Notes: a model not told the origin generated them from the sequence alone. DNA of 64,000 nucleotides from Pseudomonas sp. HS6 (GCF_023375815.1 NZ_CP067412.1:4836001-4900000); one strand, 5' to 3'; counted from the first letter of the stretch, positions 30,560 through 40,101 are shown. Numbers and translations are program-made.

Positions 30560-31177
30560 TTACAGAACGTCGAGCAGCTCGACGTCGAACACCAGAACGC
30601 TGTGCGGCGGGATGCTGCCAACGCCTTGAGCGCCGTAAGCCAGTTCGCTCGGCACGTACAGGCGCCATTTGCTGCCGGCATTCATCAGTTGCAGGGCTTC
30701 GGTCCAGCCAGCGATCACGCCGCCAACCGGAAATTCTGCCGGCTGGCCACGCTCGTAGGAGCTGTCGAACACGGTGCCGTCGATCAGAGTGCCGTGATAG
30801 TGAGTACGCACGGTGTCTTCACGGGATGGCTTGGCGCCTTCGCCTTGAGTCAGCACTTCGAATTGCAGGCCGGAAGCCAGCGTGGTGATGCCGTCTTTCT
30901 TGGCGTTTTCAGCCAGGAACGCCAGGCCTTCGCCGGCAGCGGCTTCAGCCTTGGCAGCGGCTTCGGCTTGCATGATCTCGCGGATCACTTTGAAGCTGGC
31001 GGACAATTCGTCCTGACCCACACGGCTTGGCTTGCCGGCGAATGCGTCGGTCAGGCCGGCCAGGATGGCGTCCAGGCTGACACCCGGTGGCGGGTTGTCG
31101 CGCAGCTGGTCACCCAACTGACGGCCGATACCGTAGCTGACGCGGGTTTCGTCGGTGGACAGATTTACTTCGGACAT
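30560..31177 (-). CDS. fklB: FKBP-type peptidyl-prolyl isomerase FklB
   Basis: A 205-residue isomerase starting at ATG 31177, with an N-terminal dimerisation domain (about 1-90, Ala/Glu-rich helix) and a C-terminal FKBP domain (about 105-205, with VFDSSYERG and VIAGWTEAL). No clear signal peptide is seen, which favours a cytoplasmic location (FkpA is the periplasmic relative). PAO1 has fklB at the same place. Confidence 0.93.
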   Translation of the reverse strand: MSEVNLSTDETRVSYGIGRQLGDQLRDNPPPGVSLDAILAGLTDAFAGKPSRVGQDELSASFKVIREIMQAEAAAKAEAAAGEGLAFLAENAKKDGITTLASGLQFEVLTQGEGAKPSREDTVRTHYHGTLIDGTVFDSSYERGQPAEFPVGGVIAGWTEALQLMNAGSKWRLYVPSELAYGAQGVGSIPPHSVLVFDVELLDVL

Positions 31178-31303
31178 GACACTGCTCCGCTGTGCGGACG
31201 GCCTCAGGACATGCCGTGCGTGCACAGCGCGTCCCGGCGCGCCCGGAACCAAAAGGGCGAGCAGACTAGCACAGTTGTTCCGGCATTGATCAGACCCTCG
31301 GGC

Positions 31304-31609
31304 CTACAGTGCCGAGCGCCAGGCCAGCGGGACTTTGAGGCTTTCTTCACCGCTGGCGCCCAGACCGCACATTTCATCGTGCACCGAGGTGTGCACAAGA
31401 TTGAACGGCAGCACCGGAAAGCTGTGAAGCACATCCCGCGCATGCTCCACCGAGCGCAGCATCAGCATCTTGCCCTGTGGATCACTCAGCGGGTACGCCG
31501 CGCCATGCATGCGCGCCTCCAGCAGATAGATGCCGCCCTCCATGGAGATCAGGTTCAACTCATCGACCTTCTTGGCGATGGCAAACGCATTCAATTCTTG
31601 CAGGTTCAT
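31304..31609 (-). CDS. DUF6482-family protein
   Basis: A 101-residue soluble protein, matching the short pseudomonad family annotated as DUF6482. The sequence alternates beta-like stretches (GGIYLLEARMHGAAYPL) and ends in a family-type segment with SVHDEMCGL. No catalytic motif is visible, and its role is unknown. It lies alone between fklB and yqhA. Confidence 0.8.
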   Translation of the reverse strand: MNLQELNAFAIAKKVDELNLISMEGGIYLLEARMHGAAYPLSDPQGKMLMLRSVEHARDVLHSFPVLPFNLVHTSVHDEMCGLGASGEESLKVPLAWRSAL

Positions 31610-31688
31610 GAACGCACCTCACGCAGTGGCGAGTCGGGACGCTTACAGGGATATGCCTCGGCGCTACAAAGCACAAGCCATAAACGAC

Positions 31689-31720
31689 ACCGCCCGTCTG
31701 TTTCGCAACAGACGGGCGGT
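31689..31720 (-). terminator. Strong hairpin downstream of yqhA
   Basis: A perfect 14-bp stem (ACCGCCCGTCTGTT / AACAGACGGGCGGT) with a TCGC tetraloop lies 24 bp past the yqhA stop. The tail on the minus strand is GTCGTTT and on the plus strand TTTGTT, so either direction is possible; yqhA is the only gene reading into it. Confidence 0.65.
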
Positions 31721-31744
31721 TTTGTTACAGCCTTTGACAACTCA

Positions 31745-32233
31745 TCAGTGCTTGGTGAGCTTGTCCAGATAACCCATGGCAAACGCCGAGATCACGAAGG
31801 TCATGTGGATGATCACGTACCACATCAGATGCTCGGGATCGACGTTCTTGGCATCCATGAAGATCCGCAGCAGGTGGATCGAGGAGATCGCCACGATCGA
31901 CGCCGCCACTTTCATCTTCAGCGACGAGGAGTCCATGGTCCCCAGCCAGCTGAGTTTCTCTTTGCCTTCGTCGATGTTCAGCTCAGACACGAAGTTCTCG
32001 TAGCCGGAAATCATCACCATCACCAGCAAACCGCCCACCAGCGCCATGTCGATCAGCGACAGCAGCACCAGAATCAGCTCGGACTCGGCCATGGAGAACA
32101 CGTTGGGAATGACATGAAACACTTCCTGGAAGAATTTCAATGCCAGCGCCAGCAGCCCGAGGGACAGCCCGATATAGATCGGCGCCAGCAGCCAGCGCGT
32201 GGCGTACATTGCATTTTCGATAAAGCGTTCCAT
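31745..32233 (-). CDS. yqhA: YqhA-family membrane protein (UPF0114)
   Basis: A 162-residue inner-membrane protein of the TIGR00645/UPF0114 family with about four hydrophobic helices (near 12-35, 52-76, 104-125 and 135-155). The function is unknown. The ATG at 32233 has a divergent neighbour, the lipoprotein at 32395. Confidence 0.88.
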   Translation of the reverse strand: MERFIENAMYATRWLLAPIYIGLSLGLLALALKFFQEVFHVIPNVFSMAESELILVLLSLIDMALVGGLLVMVMISGYENFVSELNIDEGKEKLSWLGTMDSSSLKMKVAASIVAISSIHLLRIFMDAKNVDPEHLMWYVIIHMTFVISAFAMGYLDKLTKH

Positions 32234-32394
32234 TGACTCTCACACAAGGGGGTTGTAATCGGCGGCGAGTATACCAGTCCCCCATGACAGCCAGAAACCG
32301 CCCGAAAATCCGCTACCTGCGTGTGTGTGACAAAGTTTTTCTGCTAGTGTCCAAACCATTGACAGCCCAGCGACAGTGGACAGGACGACTGGAA

Positions 32395-34224
32395 ATGGAT
32401 GTGCGATTGCCGTTAACGACTGCCGGAATCTGCCTTGCCCTGATGATCGGCGGCTGCTCGCCCGGTGAGGAAAAACATCCGCTCAGCCTCGAACAGAAGA
32501 CTGCACAGTTCGAACAGTCGCTGGACACCATCACCGATCCGAAACTCAAGGATACCGTGACCGAACTCGGCGGCTCGCTGCTGTTGCTGGAGCGCGCGCA
32601 GCAACGCCTCGACAACAAACCGTCCAGAACCGAATACGGCGAAGACGCCCTCGGCGTGCTCAAGCATTACCCGACGCCCCAGGCGTTGGTCGACACCTTC
32701 ATCAACGGCCTGTTCGTGCTGCACAAGGACGCCAGCTCCGATTACCTCACCGACCTGCAACCGGTGTTTCCCTTCAACCTCAACATTCCCGGCGGGTTCC
32801 TGTTCCCCCATGGTGTGGAATGGCAATCGGTGACCTTGAGCAACAAGCGGGTGATCGCCTACCAGCCCGAGTGGTCGGAAACCGATCCGGGCATTCAGTT
32901 GAGCCCGTCCAGTTCCAACGTCACCAACCCCGACGACCTGACCGTGACCTACCCGTTCATCGAAGGCCTGGACGTCGACAAGAAAAGCCAGCCGCGCCCC
33001 GAAAGCCTGCAAGGCGAGGTGGAAGTCATCGCCCCGAAACGCCTGCACAGCTTCGATCTTGGCAAAAAAGACATCGGCCAGACCCGAACCGACGCCAACC
33101 TCAGCGTGACCTTGCTGAAGCTGGAAAAGAACTACGCCGAAGTCGAGTTCAGCAACAGTCTGCCGCTCGCCCCGGAAGTCGCCAACACGCCGCTCAATCC
33201 GCTGATCGTCCAGGCCCGCGACGCGACCGGCCAATATCTGGTGCGCGCCGGCGCCATCAACGAAAGCCCCGAGCAGGTCGGTTTCTACCAGAAACAACTG
33301 GCGCACCTGCAACAGCAAAAGGCCTGGAGCGAAACACTGGAAAAACAGCTGAACGACGACCAGCACGCCTTCGAGCAACAGCATCCGCGCCGCTACAACA
33401 AGGTGTACTTCAACGGCCCGATCGATACCCTCGAAGTCAGCGTGCTGGATTTTTCCGAAGCGACCGTCACCCGCAAGCCACTGGACCTGCCGGTCCGCGA
33501 GTTCGACTCGCACACCACAGCGAAAACCGTGCAACCGCTGGATCTGGCGATCACCGTCTATGACGATCAGGCGCCCAACTGGCTCAAAGGAGCGGCGCTG
33601 ACCGAGGATGAGCTGAAAAAAAGCATCCATATCCGCCAGTCAGTGGAAGAGCCGAGCGCCGCACGCATCGAGTTCGATCACCGTAAGACCTTCAATGACG
33701 AATTGATCGGCGACGACCTGGCTCCCGGCGAAAGCCCGGTGACGTTCTTCACCGAAAAACACAACGGCAAGCTCGACGAGCCAATCGAATTGCCGGCCGA
33801 GGCGTATCAGGTGGATCCGTTGCAAGCGACCATCACCTATGACTTGAACCTGTTCCCGGAAACCCCGGCGATTGCCGTCGGCTCGATGCCGCTGTTTCTG
33901 GCCACGGTGGCCAAGCAAGCCTTCGAAGCCAAGGCGTTGCCCAAAGGTCTGGAAATCAGGAACAACGCACTGGTGGTGGATCTGAAACTGTTCCCGGCCA
34001 GCGAATGGCGATTCTTCGTCAAGGACGACAGTGGCAACTACCTGAAACAGATCCTTTCCGTCAGCCACGACACGAGCGCAGAAGGCCCGGCGCTGTTCGG
34101 CGTGCACTATTTCTATGGCCGCCCGACGCACGTGGAAACCTATCAGCGAACCGACCTGGCCACCGTGCAGTACGGCTTTGAAGTCAAACTCGACAAGGCG
34201 CAGACCCAGGGCGCTGCGCCATGA
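32395..34224 (+). CDS. Uncharacterised large lipoprotein
   Basis: The ATG at 32395 begins a lipoprotein signal peptide with lipobox IGGC (Cys21); the residue after it is Ser, which favours the outer membrane. The open frame runs upstream of 32395 but lacks this signal. The 609-residue product is hydrophilic, with a Gln/Glu-rich helical stretch around 350-380 and an otherwise beta-rich body. I do not recognise a domain. It is between yqhA (divergent) and a PA4575-like gene (convergent), 6 bp from the latter's stop. Confidence 0.85.
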   Translation: MDVRLPLTTAGICLALMIGGCSPGEEKHPLSLEQKTAQFEQSLDTITDPKLKDTVTELGGSLLLLERAQQRLDNKPSRTEYGEDALGVLKHYPTPQALVDTFINGLFVLHKDASSDYLTDLQPVFPFNLNIPGGFLFPHGVEWQSVTLSNKRVIAYQPEWSETDPGIQLSPSSSNVTNPDDLTVTYPFIEGLDVDKKSQPRPESLQGEVEVIAPKRLHSFDLGKKDIGQTRTDANLSVTLLKLEKNYAEVEFSNSLPLAPEVANTPLNPLIVQARDATGQYLVRAGAINESPEQVGFYQKQLAHLQQQKAWSETLEKQLNDDQHAFEQQHPRRYNKVYFNGPIDTLEVSVLDFSEATVTRKPLDLPVREFDSHTTAKTVQPLDLAITVYDDQAPNWLKGAALTEDELKKSIHIRQSVEEPSAARIEFDHRKTFNDELIGDDLAPGESPVTFFTEKHNGKLDEPIELPAEAYQVDPLQATITYDLNLFPETPAIAVGSMPLFLATVAKQAFEAKALPKGLEIRNNALVVDLKLFPASEWRFFVKDDSGNYLKQILSVSHDTSAEGPALFGVHYFYGRPTHVETYQRTDLATVQYGFEVKLDKAQTQGAAP

Positions 34225-34230
34225 CCGGTG

Positions 34231-34560
34231 CTAGTGGTCAAAAACGCCGATGCTGCGCCCACGTCCACCGTTGATCTGCCGTAGCTGGGCTTGCAGGTGC
34301 AGGGACCAGATCTGCGGATCATTGGCCAGCTCGTAGCCGTGCATCGTCAGGCTTTCGACGATGGTATCGAGGATCGATTCGGCGGCGATCGGCCCATGAA
34401 ACGGGCCCTGAGCCTTGATGGCGGAAGGTTGTTCACCGGCCATGCCGGCGGCGAAGAGCAACGTCCACATGCCGTTATCGCCAGCCAACGGTTTGATGGC
34501 GCATTCGATACGGGTCACAAGACCCAGGCACTGACGGGTGAGACAGAGGTTGCGCGACAT
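34231..34560 (-). CDS. Conserved hypothetical protein (PA4575-like)
   Basis: A 109-residue soluble protein with a cysteine pair in the first 20 residues (CLTRQC, then IEC) and conserved SLHLQAQLRQ near the C-terminus. The position next to the Lon-family protease matches PAO1 PA4575. The function is unknown. It is followed after 6 bp by the convergent stop of the lipoprotein gene. Confidence 0.75.
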   Translation of the reverse strand: MSRNLCLTRQCLGLVTRIECAIKPLAGDNGMWTLLFAAGMAGEQPSAIKAQGPFHGPIAAESILDTIVESLTMHGYELANDPQIWSLHLQAQLRQINGGRGRSIGVFDH

Positions 34561-34758
34561 GGCGGCGACCCTCGGTAAAGCCGGTATTCAGCCCTTGCTG
34601 AAGAGCTGTTTCGATCCCGTGATACTGTCGATGTCCTTGAGCAGAGAATAGAAGAAAAGTCCGCCGCGCAAGCCGCACAGAACCAGAAGGCGCCGAATGG
34701 TCATTGTGTGAATATTGACGTCAGAGTGATGGCACTTTTGCCGACGTTCGCGACAAAA

Positions 34759-34789
34759 CAAAATGGGAGCACCAGGCTCCCATTTTTTT
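34759..34789 (-). terminator. Terminator of the Lon-family protease gene
   Basis: Stem ATGGGAGC / GCTCCCAT with T-runs on both sides: TTTTGTTTT on the minus strand and TTTTTTT on the plus. It lies 14 bp past the protease stop. The rest of 34561-34803 holds no gene that I can see. Confidence 0.85.
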
Positions 34790-34803
34790 GACCACCGCCT
34801 GGC

Positions 34804-37242
34804 TTACGCCGGTTTGGCCTCGGCCAGCGCCTCCTGCGCCAGTTCCTTCTCGGCTTCTTTCAGGTCTTCTTCGCTGATCATCTCGGCAATCACCCGCAGA
34901 CGCTCCACCACCCGTGCGTTGACACTGCCTTCCGGGAATTCACCCTCTTCGTTCGGCTCACCGGCCGGCTCACCCACCAGCAGACTCAACGCTTCATCGG
35001 CCTGACGCACCGCGTAAACGTGGAACTGCCCGGCACGCACCGCCGCCAGCACTTTCTCGTCGAGCATCAGCGTGGCCACGTTAGCGTGCGGAATGATCGC
35101 GCCCTGCTCGCCCGTCAGCCCGCGTGCTTCGCAAAGGCGGAAGAAGCCTTCGATCTTCTCGTTGACCCCGCCCACCGCCTGCACTTCGCCGAACTGGTTG
35201 ATGGAACCAGTGATCGCGAAGCACTGCTTGAGCGGGGTTTTCGACAAGGCGGAAATCAGCGTGCACGCCTCGCCCAGCGACGCACTGTCGCCATCGACGT
35301 AACCGTAGGATTGCTCCAGCGCGATGCTCGCGGAAATCGCCAGCGGGAATTCCTGGGCGTAGCGGCTGCCCAGATACCCGGTGAGAATCATTACGCCCTT
35401 GGAGTGAATCGGCTGGCCGAGGTTGACCTCGCGCTCGATGTCGACAATGCCGCTGCCGCCCGGGTACACCGTGGCGGAAATCCGCGCCGGCACACCGAAC
35501 GCCGAGTCGCCGACTTCCAGCACCGTCAGGCCGTTGCACTTGCCGACCGCTGCGCCATCGGTGTCGATCAGGATGATCCCCGCCAGCATGTCGTCGAGAA
35601 TCCGCGCCGACACTCGCCCGGTGCGGGTGGCCTTGGCCTTCAGGGCGCGCTCGATGTGGCCGGCGTCGGTCATTTCATCGTTGGCCAGGTGACGGATGAA
35701 ATCCGCCTCACTGACCAACTGGAACAGATCGCCGATCCGTGCCGACAAACGCCCCTGGTGCTCGGCCAGACGTGCGCTGTAAGTCGCCAGACGCGCCACC
35801 GCGTCGGCGGTCAACGGCGCCATGCCTTCTTCCGAAGTACGGGTTTTCAGCAACTGGGCGAACTGCTCCAGGCTCTCGTCGACCATCGGGATGTCTTCGT
35901 CGAAATCCACCAGGACGCGGAACATCTCCTGGAAGTCCGGATCGAGGTCCTGCAGCGTGTAATACAGCGACCGCGCACCGATGATGATGACTTTGACATT
36001 CAACGGAATGAACTGCGGGTTGAGCGTCACGGTAGCGAAACGGCCCATCTCGCCCAGTGGCGATTCCATTTTCAGCTTGCGCGATTGCAGGGCGCGTTTG
36101 AGCGCATCCCACACGAACGGCTCGCCGAGCATTTTTTCCGCTTCAAGGATCAGGAAACCACCGTTGGCACGGTGCAGCGCACCCGGGCGCAACTGGCGAT
36201 ACGTGGTGTAGAGCGCGCCCTGATCGGTGGTGTATTCGATGCGCCCGAACAAGTTTTCATAAGTCGGATGCGGCTCGAACACCACCGGCGCACCGCCGCT
36301 GCTCGGATGCCCGACCACCAGGCTCGGCGCGTATTGCTCTTCCAGCAACTTGCGCGCGACCGCATCGGTTTTGCTGTCATCGACCAGTTGCTCGACCACA
36401 GTCTTCAGTAGATAAACCTGCACGGCTTGCAGGTAACCGCAGACCGCCGCGTTTTCCGCGTACTTTTCCGACAGCGGCGAAAGCAATGGTTGCAGGGCCA
36501 GGGTGATGGTTTCTTCGTTGAGCTGGCGCAGTTGATTGCTCGACTCGCGCTTCCATTGCGGCAGGCTGGCGAGCTCTTCGTTCAGGCGCTCTTCGAGGCC
36601 GGAAATATCCTCGTGGAAACGCTCGCGCTCGGCTTCCGGCAACTGGGCGAATTCAGCCTCGTCCAGCGCCTTGCCTTCGAGCATCGGGGTGAACGCGATG
36701 TTGCTGCTGTCGCGGTAAAGGGCGACGTCTTTTTCCAGGGCCAGACGCTCGATGATGTCCAGTGCCTTGTCGTAGCGCTGGTTGAACGCGCGGTCGATGG
36801 CGCTTTTCTTCTGCTGGTAGGACGGGTGTTCGAACACGGCGGGAAAAGTCGACAGCAAATTGTCGATCAAGCCGTTGATGTCACCGATGAATGCACCGGC
36901 GGTGCCCGACGGCAACTCCAGGGCGCGAGGCTCGCGCGGTTCATCGAAATTGTTGACGTAGACCCAGTCCGCCGGGGTCTGCAGGCGTTTGCCTTCGGCC
37001 TTCAGGTAGCGTTTGACGAACGAGAAACGGCCGGTGCCGGGCTCGCCCATGACAAATACGTTGTAACCGGGGCGTGGCATGGCCACACCGAACTGCAAGG
37101 CTTCGACCGCACGTTCCTGGCCAAGCACACCGCGAAAGGGCTCCAGATCATTGGTGGTAGTGAAGCTGAACTGTTCAGCGGAAAACGGACGGGTCAGCGC
37201 TTCGGGCGCTAGACGCAAGCTGGCAGCAACAGGATCAGGCAT
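34804..37242 (-). CDS. Lon-family AAA protease (LonB/AAA_32 type)
   Basis: An 812-residue ATP-dependent protease of the Lon family (PA4576-like) without the N-terminal LAN domain of classical Lon. The Walker A site GEPGTGRFS (66-74) has Arg72 where Lys is standard, and the Lon-like proteolytic domain carries catalytic Ser653 in GDSAS and Lys696 in GGVNEKIEG, with the normal 43-residue spacing. The Arg variant appears typical for this subfamily, so ATP hydrolysis may be weak or absent while protease activity is kept. The start at 37242 is preceded by AAGGAAGCC. Targets are unknown. Confidence 0.9.
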   Translation of the reverse strand: MPDPVAASLRLAPEALTRPFSAEQFSFTTTNDLEPFRGVLGQERAVEALQFGVAMPRPGYNVFVMGEPGTGRFSFVKRYLKAEGKRLQTPADWVYVNNFDEPREPRALELPSGTAGAFIGDINGLIDNLLSTFPAVFEHPSYQQKKSAIDRAFNQRYDKALDIIERLALEKDVALYRDSSNIAFTPMLEGKALDEAEFAQLPEAERERFHEDISGLEERLNEELASLPQWKRESSNQLRQLNEETITLALQPLLSPLSEKYAENAAVCGYLQAVQVYLLKTVVEQLVDDSKTDAVARKLLEEQYAPSLVVGHPSSGGAPVVFEPHPTYENLFGRIEYTTDQGALYTTYRQLRPGALHRANGGFLILEAEKMLGEPFVWDALKRALQSRKLKMESPLGEMGRFATVTLNPQFIPLNVKVIIIGARSLYYTLQDLDPDFQEMFRVLVDFDEDIPMVDESLEQFAQLLKTRTSEEGMAPLTADAVARLATYSARLAEHQGRLSARIGDLFQLVSEADFIRHLANDEMTDAGHIERALKAKATRTGRVSARILDDMLAGIILIDTDGAAVGKCNGLTVLEVGDSAFGVPARISATVYPGGSGIVDIEREVNLGQPIHSKGVMILTGYLGSRYAQEFPLAISASIALEQSYGYVDGDSASLGEACTLISALSKTPLKQCFAITGSINQFGEVQAVGGVNEKIEGFFRLCEARGLTGEQGAIIPHANVATLMLDEKVLAAVRAGQFHVYAVRQADEALSLLVGEPAGEPNEEGEFPEGSVNARVVERLRVIAEMISEEDLKEAEKELAQEALAEAKPA

Positions 37243-37563
37243 CGGGCTTCCTTAACAATCAGGCGGGGCAGATAGCGGCATTCTGGCGCTGCCCGTGCCC
37301 CACTGGCAAGGCGCGCCACAAGGCAAAGCATAGACAACCGGCCTGCCCACGGTCCGGCCCCGTAAAACCGGGGTTTATTCCAAATGTTGTGCAAAAAATC
37401 ACGGAACCACGGGAACGTGCCTAAACTCCAAACTGCGCGGCTGGAACTAATACCGGCCCACTGGCGCCACAAGGTCTGTACAAAAACTCGCCAAGCGGCG
37501 TTTTTAGGTAGAGAGCGGGGCCAGAACCCTGTCCATTGGTATGCACACAAAGAGAACAAAGCT
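37243..37563. other. Gene-free stretch with a terminator-like hairpin
   Basis: This 321-bp region separates the protease gene from the divergent DUF3015 gene. It contains no ORF that looks real. A hairpin AACTCGCC-AAGC-GGCGTTTTT on the plus strand near 37486-37506 looks like an intrinsic terminator or attenuator, about 60 bp upstream of the DUF3015 start. Confidence 0.5.
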
Positions 37564-38052
37564 ATGAAACGGATTCTTCTCGGTACTCTCTTCACCGTTG
37601 TATCACTCAACGCCATGGCTCAGGCGCCAGGCGGTCCGGATTGCGGTTGGGGCAACATGCTGTTCGAAGGTCAGCGTGGCACCCCGGCTCACTTCCTGGC
37701 ATCCACCACTAACGGCACCTCCGGCAACGCGACGTTCGGCATGACTTCCGGCACCAACGGTTGCTCCACCAACGCGTCGCTGACCTATGGCGGCAAATCC
37801 TGGTTTGCCATGAATGGCATGATGAACGAGCTGTCCGAAGACATGGCAAAAGGCAACGGCGAAGCGCTGACGACCTATGCCGTGGTACTGGGCGTGGCGC
37901 CGGAAGACCGTGCGCACTTCGCCGCCGTCACTCACGAGCACTTCCAGCAGATCTTCAGCAAGGCTGACGTGACCGCCGAAGACGTGCATACCAACACCCT
38001 GGCCGTTCTGAAAGCAGACCCTCGTCTGGCCAAGTACGCGACTCAGGCTTAA
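37564..38052 (+). CDS. DUF3015-family secreted protein
   Basis: A 162-residue protein starting at ATG 37564 with a clear signal peptide (about 1-19, cut near NAMA|QA). Two cysteines (GPDCGWG and TNGCST) are likely disulphide-bonded in the periplasm. The DUF3015 family is widespread in proteobacteria with unknown function. The frame extends upstream, but the signal peptide decides the start. A terminator follows. Confidence 0.88.
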   Translation: MKRILLGTLFTVVSLNAMAQAPGGPDCGWGNMLFEGQRGTPAHFLASTTNGTSGNATFGMTSGTNGCSTNASLTYGGKSWFAMNGMMNELSEDMAKGNGEALTTYAVVLGVAPEDRAHFAAVTHEHFQQIFSKADVTAEDVHTNTLAVLKADPRLAKYATQA

Positions 38053-38062
38053 GCTCGACCCC

Positions 38063-38096
38063 ACCCGCTTCTTTCGGGAAGCGGGTTTTGTTTTTT
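38063..38096 (+). terminator. Terminator of the DUF3015 gene
   Basis: Stem CCCGCTTC / GAAGCGGG, then TTTTGTTTTTT. Confidence 0.88.
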
Positions 38097-38146
38097 CGGC
38101 CCGCCCTCCTTGGGTCTTTTGTTTCTTTCGACTTAAGTTGCCACCT

Positions 38147-40000
38147 ATGCTCAAACGCCTTGCCTGGCTGGCGCTGTGTGTCTGCGCCCCGCTGTCCGCC
38201 GCGCCCCACATCGACCCTCAACGTTTGCAGCAACTGGCCAACGATCGTTTCTGGATTTCCCTCGGCCATTACGAAACTGCCAAGCTCGGCGGCTGGCGTA
38301 GTTACGTCAGCGACAAGAAGTTCTTCCTCGCCCCCGACGGCAACGAGCACCCCGACCACGAACTGGCCGCCACCGTGCAGGCGCTGTATGCCCCGGCCAG
38401 TCTCGGTGAGCAGCACGCCCAGTGTGTCTACCCGGCGCGCACCCGCTGGCTGAAAGATCAGCTCAACCTGAGCGACCTGCCAACGCCGGACTGCGCCGAC
38501 TTCAAGAAATGGTTCAAGGACGTCTCACCTCACAGCGCGGTGATGATTTTCCCGGCGGCCTACCTCAACAGCCCATCGTCGATGTTCGGCCACACCCTGC
38601 TGCGCATCGACCAGGCCGATGTGCAAAGCGACAAGACCTCGCTGCTAAGCTATGCGATCAACTTTGGCGCCTACATCGAAGGTTCGGACAACAGCATCCT
38701 GTATGCCTGGAAAGGCCTGATGGGCGGTTATCCGGGACTGTTCGCACTGGTGCCGTATCAGGAAAAACTCTCGGAATACCGCAGCCTGGAAAACCGCGAT
38801 TTGTGGGAATACCGGCTCAATCTGACACAAGCCGAAACCGCACGGATGGTCGAGCATGTGTGGGAACTGAAGCAGATCCAGTTCGACTACTTCTTCTTCG
38901 ATGAAAACTGCTCCTATCGCCTGCTCGAACTGTTGCAGGTGGCGCGCCCGAGCCTGCGCCTGACCGAACAATTCCCGCTGACCGCGATCCCCACCGACAC
39001 GGTCAAAGCGGTGAAGGAAGCCGGGCTGGTGGAAAGCATCGAATACCGCCCGTCCCGCGAGCGTGAATTGCTCAGCCGCGCCGAGCCCCTGACCGGCGAG
39101 GAACAGGACTGGGTGCTGAAAGTCAGCGCCGACCAGCAACAATTGCAGGACCCGGCCTTCAAGTCCCTGCCCCGGGATCGGCAAGCGCTGATCATCGACG
39201 CTGCGTATCGGCTGGAGCGCTACCGCGCCAACGGTCAGGAGCGTGATCCGCAGCGAGCGCAACGCAGCTTTGAACTGCTGCGGGCGATCAACAAGAACCC
39301 GGCGCCGGAGCTGCAAATTCCACAACCGGGCCTGCCCGAAGACGGCCACGAATCACGCACCTGGCAGGCCGGTCTCGGCACCCGCGGTGACCGCGCGTTC
39401 GGCGAGTACGGCTTGCGCATGGCCTACCACGACCTCAACGACAACGCCGAGAGTTTCCCCCTCGGCGCGCAGATCGAAATCCTGCAAATGAAGCTGCGCC
39501 AGTACGAAGGCAATCATTGGCAGTTCCAGCAACTGGATCTGGCGACCATCCGCTCGCTGACGCCGCGCAATGCGCTGTTACAGCCGTTGTCGTGGCAAGT
39601 CACCGGCGGTCTTGAACGTGTACCGGGCAAGCATGATGACGAGACGCTGGTCAGCCACGTCAATGGGGGCGGTGGCGGAACCTGGGCGCTGGGTGACGAT
39701 GTGCTGGGTTTTGCCCTCGGCACCGTGCGCGTTGAACACAACAATGATTTCGCCGGGTTCGTTTCCCCCGCCGGCGGTTTCAATACCGGCGTACTGTGGA
39801 AAAACCCGTTGGGCAATCTCAGTGTGGAGGCCAAAGGCGATTACTTCTTCAATGGCGAAGTGCGCCGCAGCCTGAGCCTGAACCAGCAGTGGGAGTTATC
39901 CCGCAACCTCGGCCTGCGCCTCAGCGCCCAGCGTGAATTCAGCCATCTGGCAACACCTGAGACCGAGGTGATGCTTGAGGTGAAGTGGTATCACTACTGA
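38147..40000 (+). CDS. DUF4105 outer-membrane-type protein
   Basis: A 617-residue protein with a signal peptide (1-18, cut near SA|AP), an N-terminal DUF4105 domain (Lnb N-terminal periplasmic type, about 80-300, with FFFDENCSYRLLELL) and a C-terminal half (about 380-617) with alternating hydrophobic residues, Gly/Arg-rich turns and a terminal aromatic (KWYHY). The last feature suggests a beta-barrel inserted in the outer membrane by BAM. A cysteine in the NCSYR motif is conserved in the family and may be catalytic. The exact function is not known. Confidence 0.83.
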   Translation: MLKRLAWLALCVCAPLSAAPHIDPQRLQQLANDRFWISLGHYETAKLGGWRSYVSDKKFFLAPDGNEHPDHELAATVQALYAPASLGEQHAQCVYPARTRWLKDQLNLSDLPTPDCADFKKWFKDVSPHSAVMIFPAAYLNSPSSMFGHTLLRIDQADVQSDKTSLLSYAINFGAYIEGSDNSILYAWKGLMGGYPGLFALVPYQEKLSEYRSLENRDLWEYRLNLTQAETARMVEHVWELKQIQFDYFFFDENCSYRLLELLQVARPSLRLTEQFPLTAIPTDTVKAVKEAGLVESIEYRPSRERELLSRAEPLTGEEQDWVLKVSADQQQLQDPAFKSLPRDRQALIIDAAYRLERYRANGQERDPQRAQRSFELLRAINKNPAPELQIPQPGLPEDGHESRTWQAGLGTRGDRAFGEYGLRMAYHDLNDNAESFPLGAQIEILQMKLRQYEGNHWQFQQLDLATIRSLTPRNALLQPLSWQVTGGLERVPGKHDDETLVSHVNGGGGGTWALGDDVLGFALGTVRVEHNNDFAGFVSPAGGFNTGVLWKNPLGNLSVEAKGDYFFNGEVRRSLSLNQQWELSRNLGLRLSAQREFSHLATPETEVMLEVKWYHY

Positions 40001-40007
40001 AACGACC

Positions 40008-40101
40008 TCTGTGGGTGCGAGCTTGCTCGCGATGGCAATCGGTCAGTCGAAATTGAGGTGACTGACACTCAGTCATCGCGAGCAAGCTCGCTCCCACAGG
40101 G
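40008..40101. repeat. REP doublet 2 (REPIN-like)
   Basis: Two inverted REPs, CTGTGGGTGCGAGCTTGCTCGCGA at the left and TCGCGAGCAAGCTCGCTCCCACAGG at the right, about 40 bp apart. The stem is CGAGCAAGCTCG. Confidence 0.9.
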
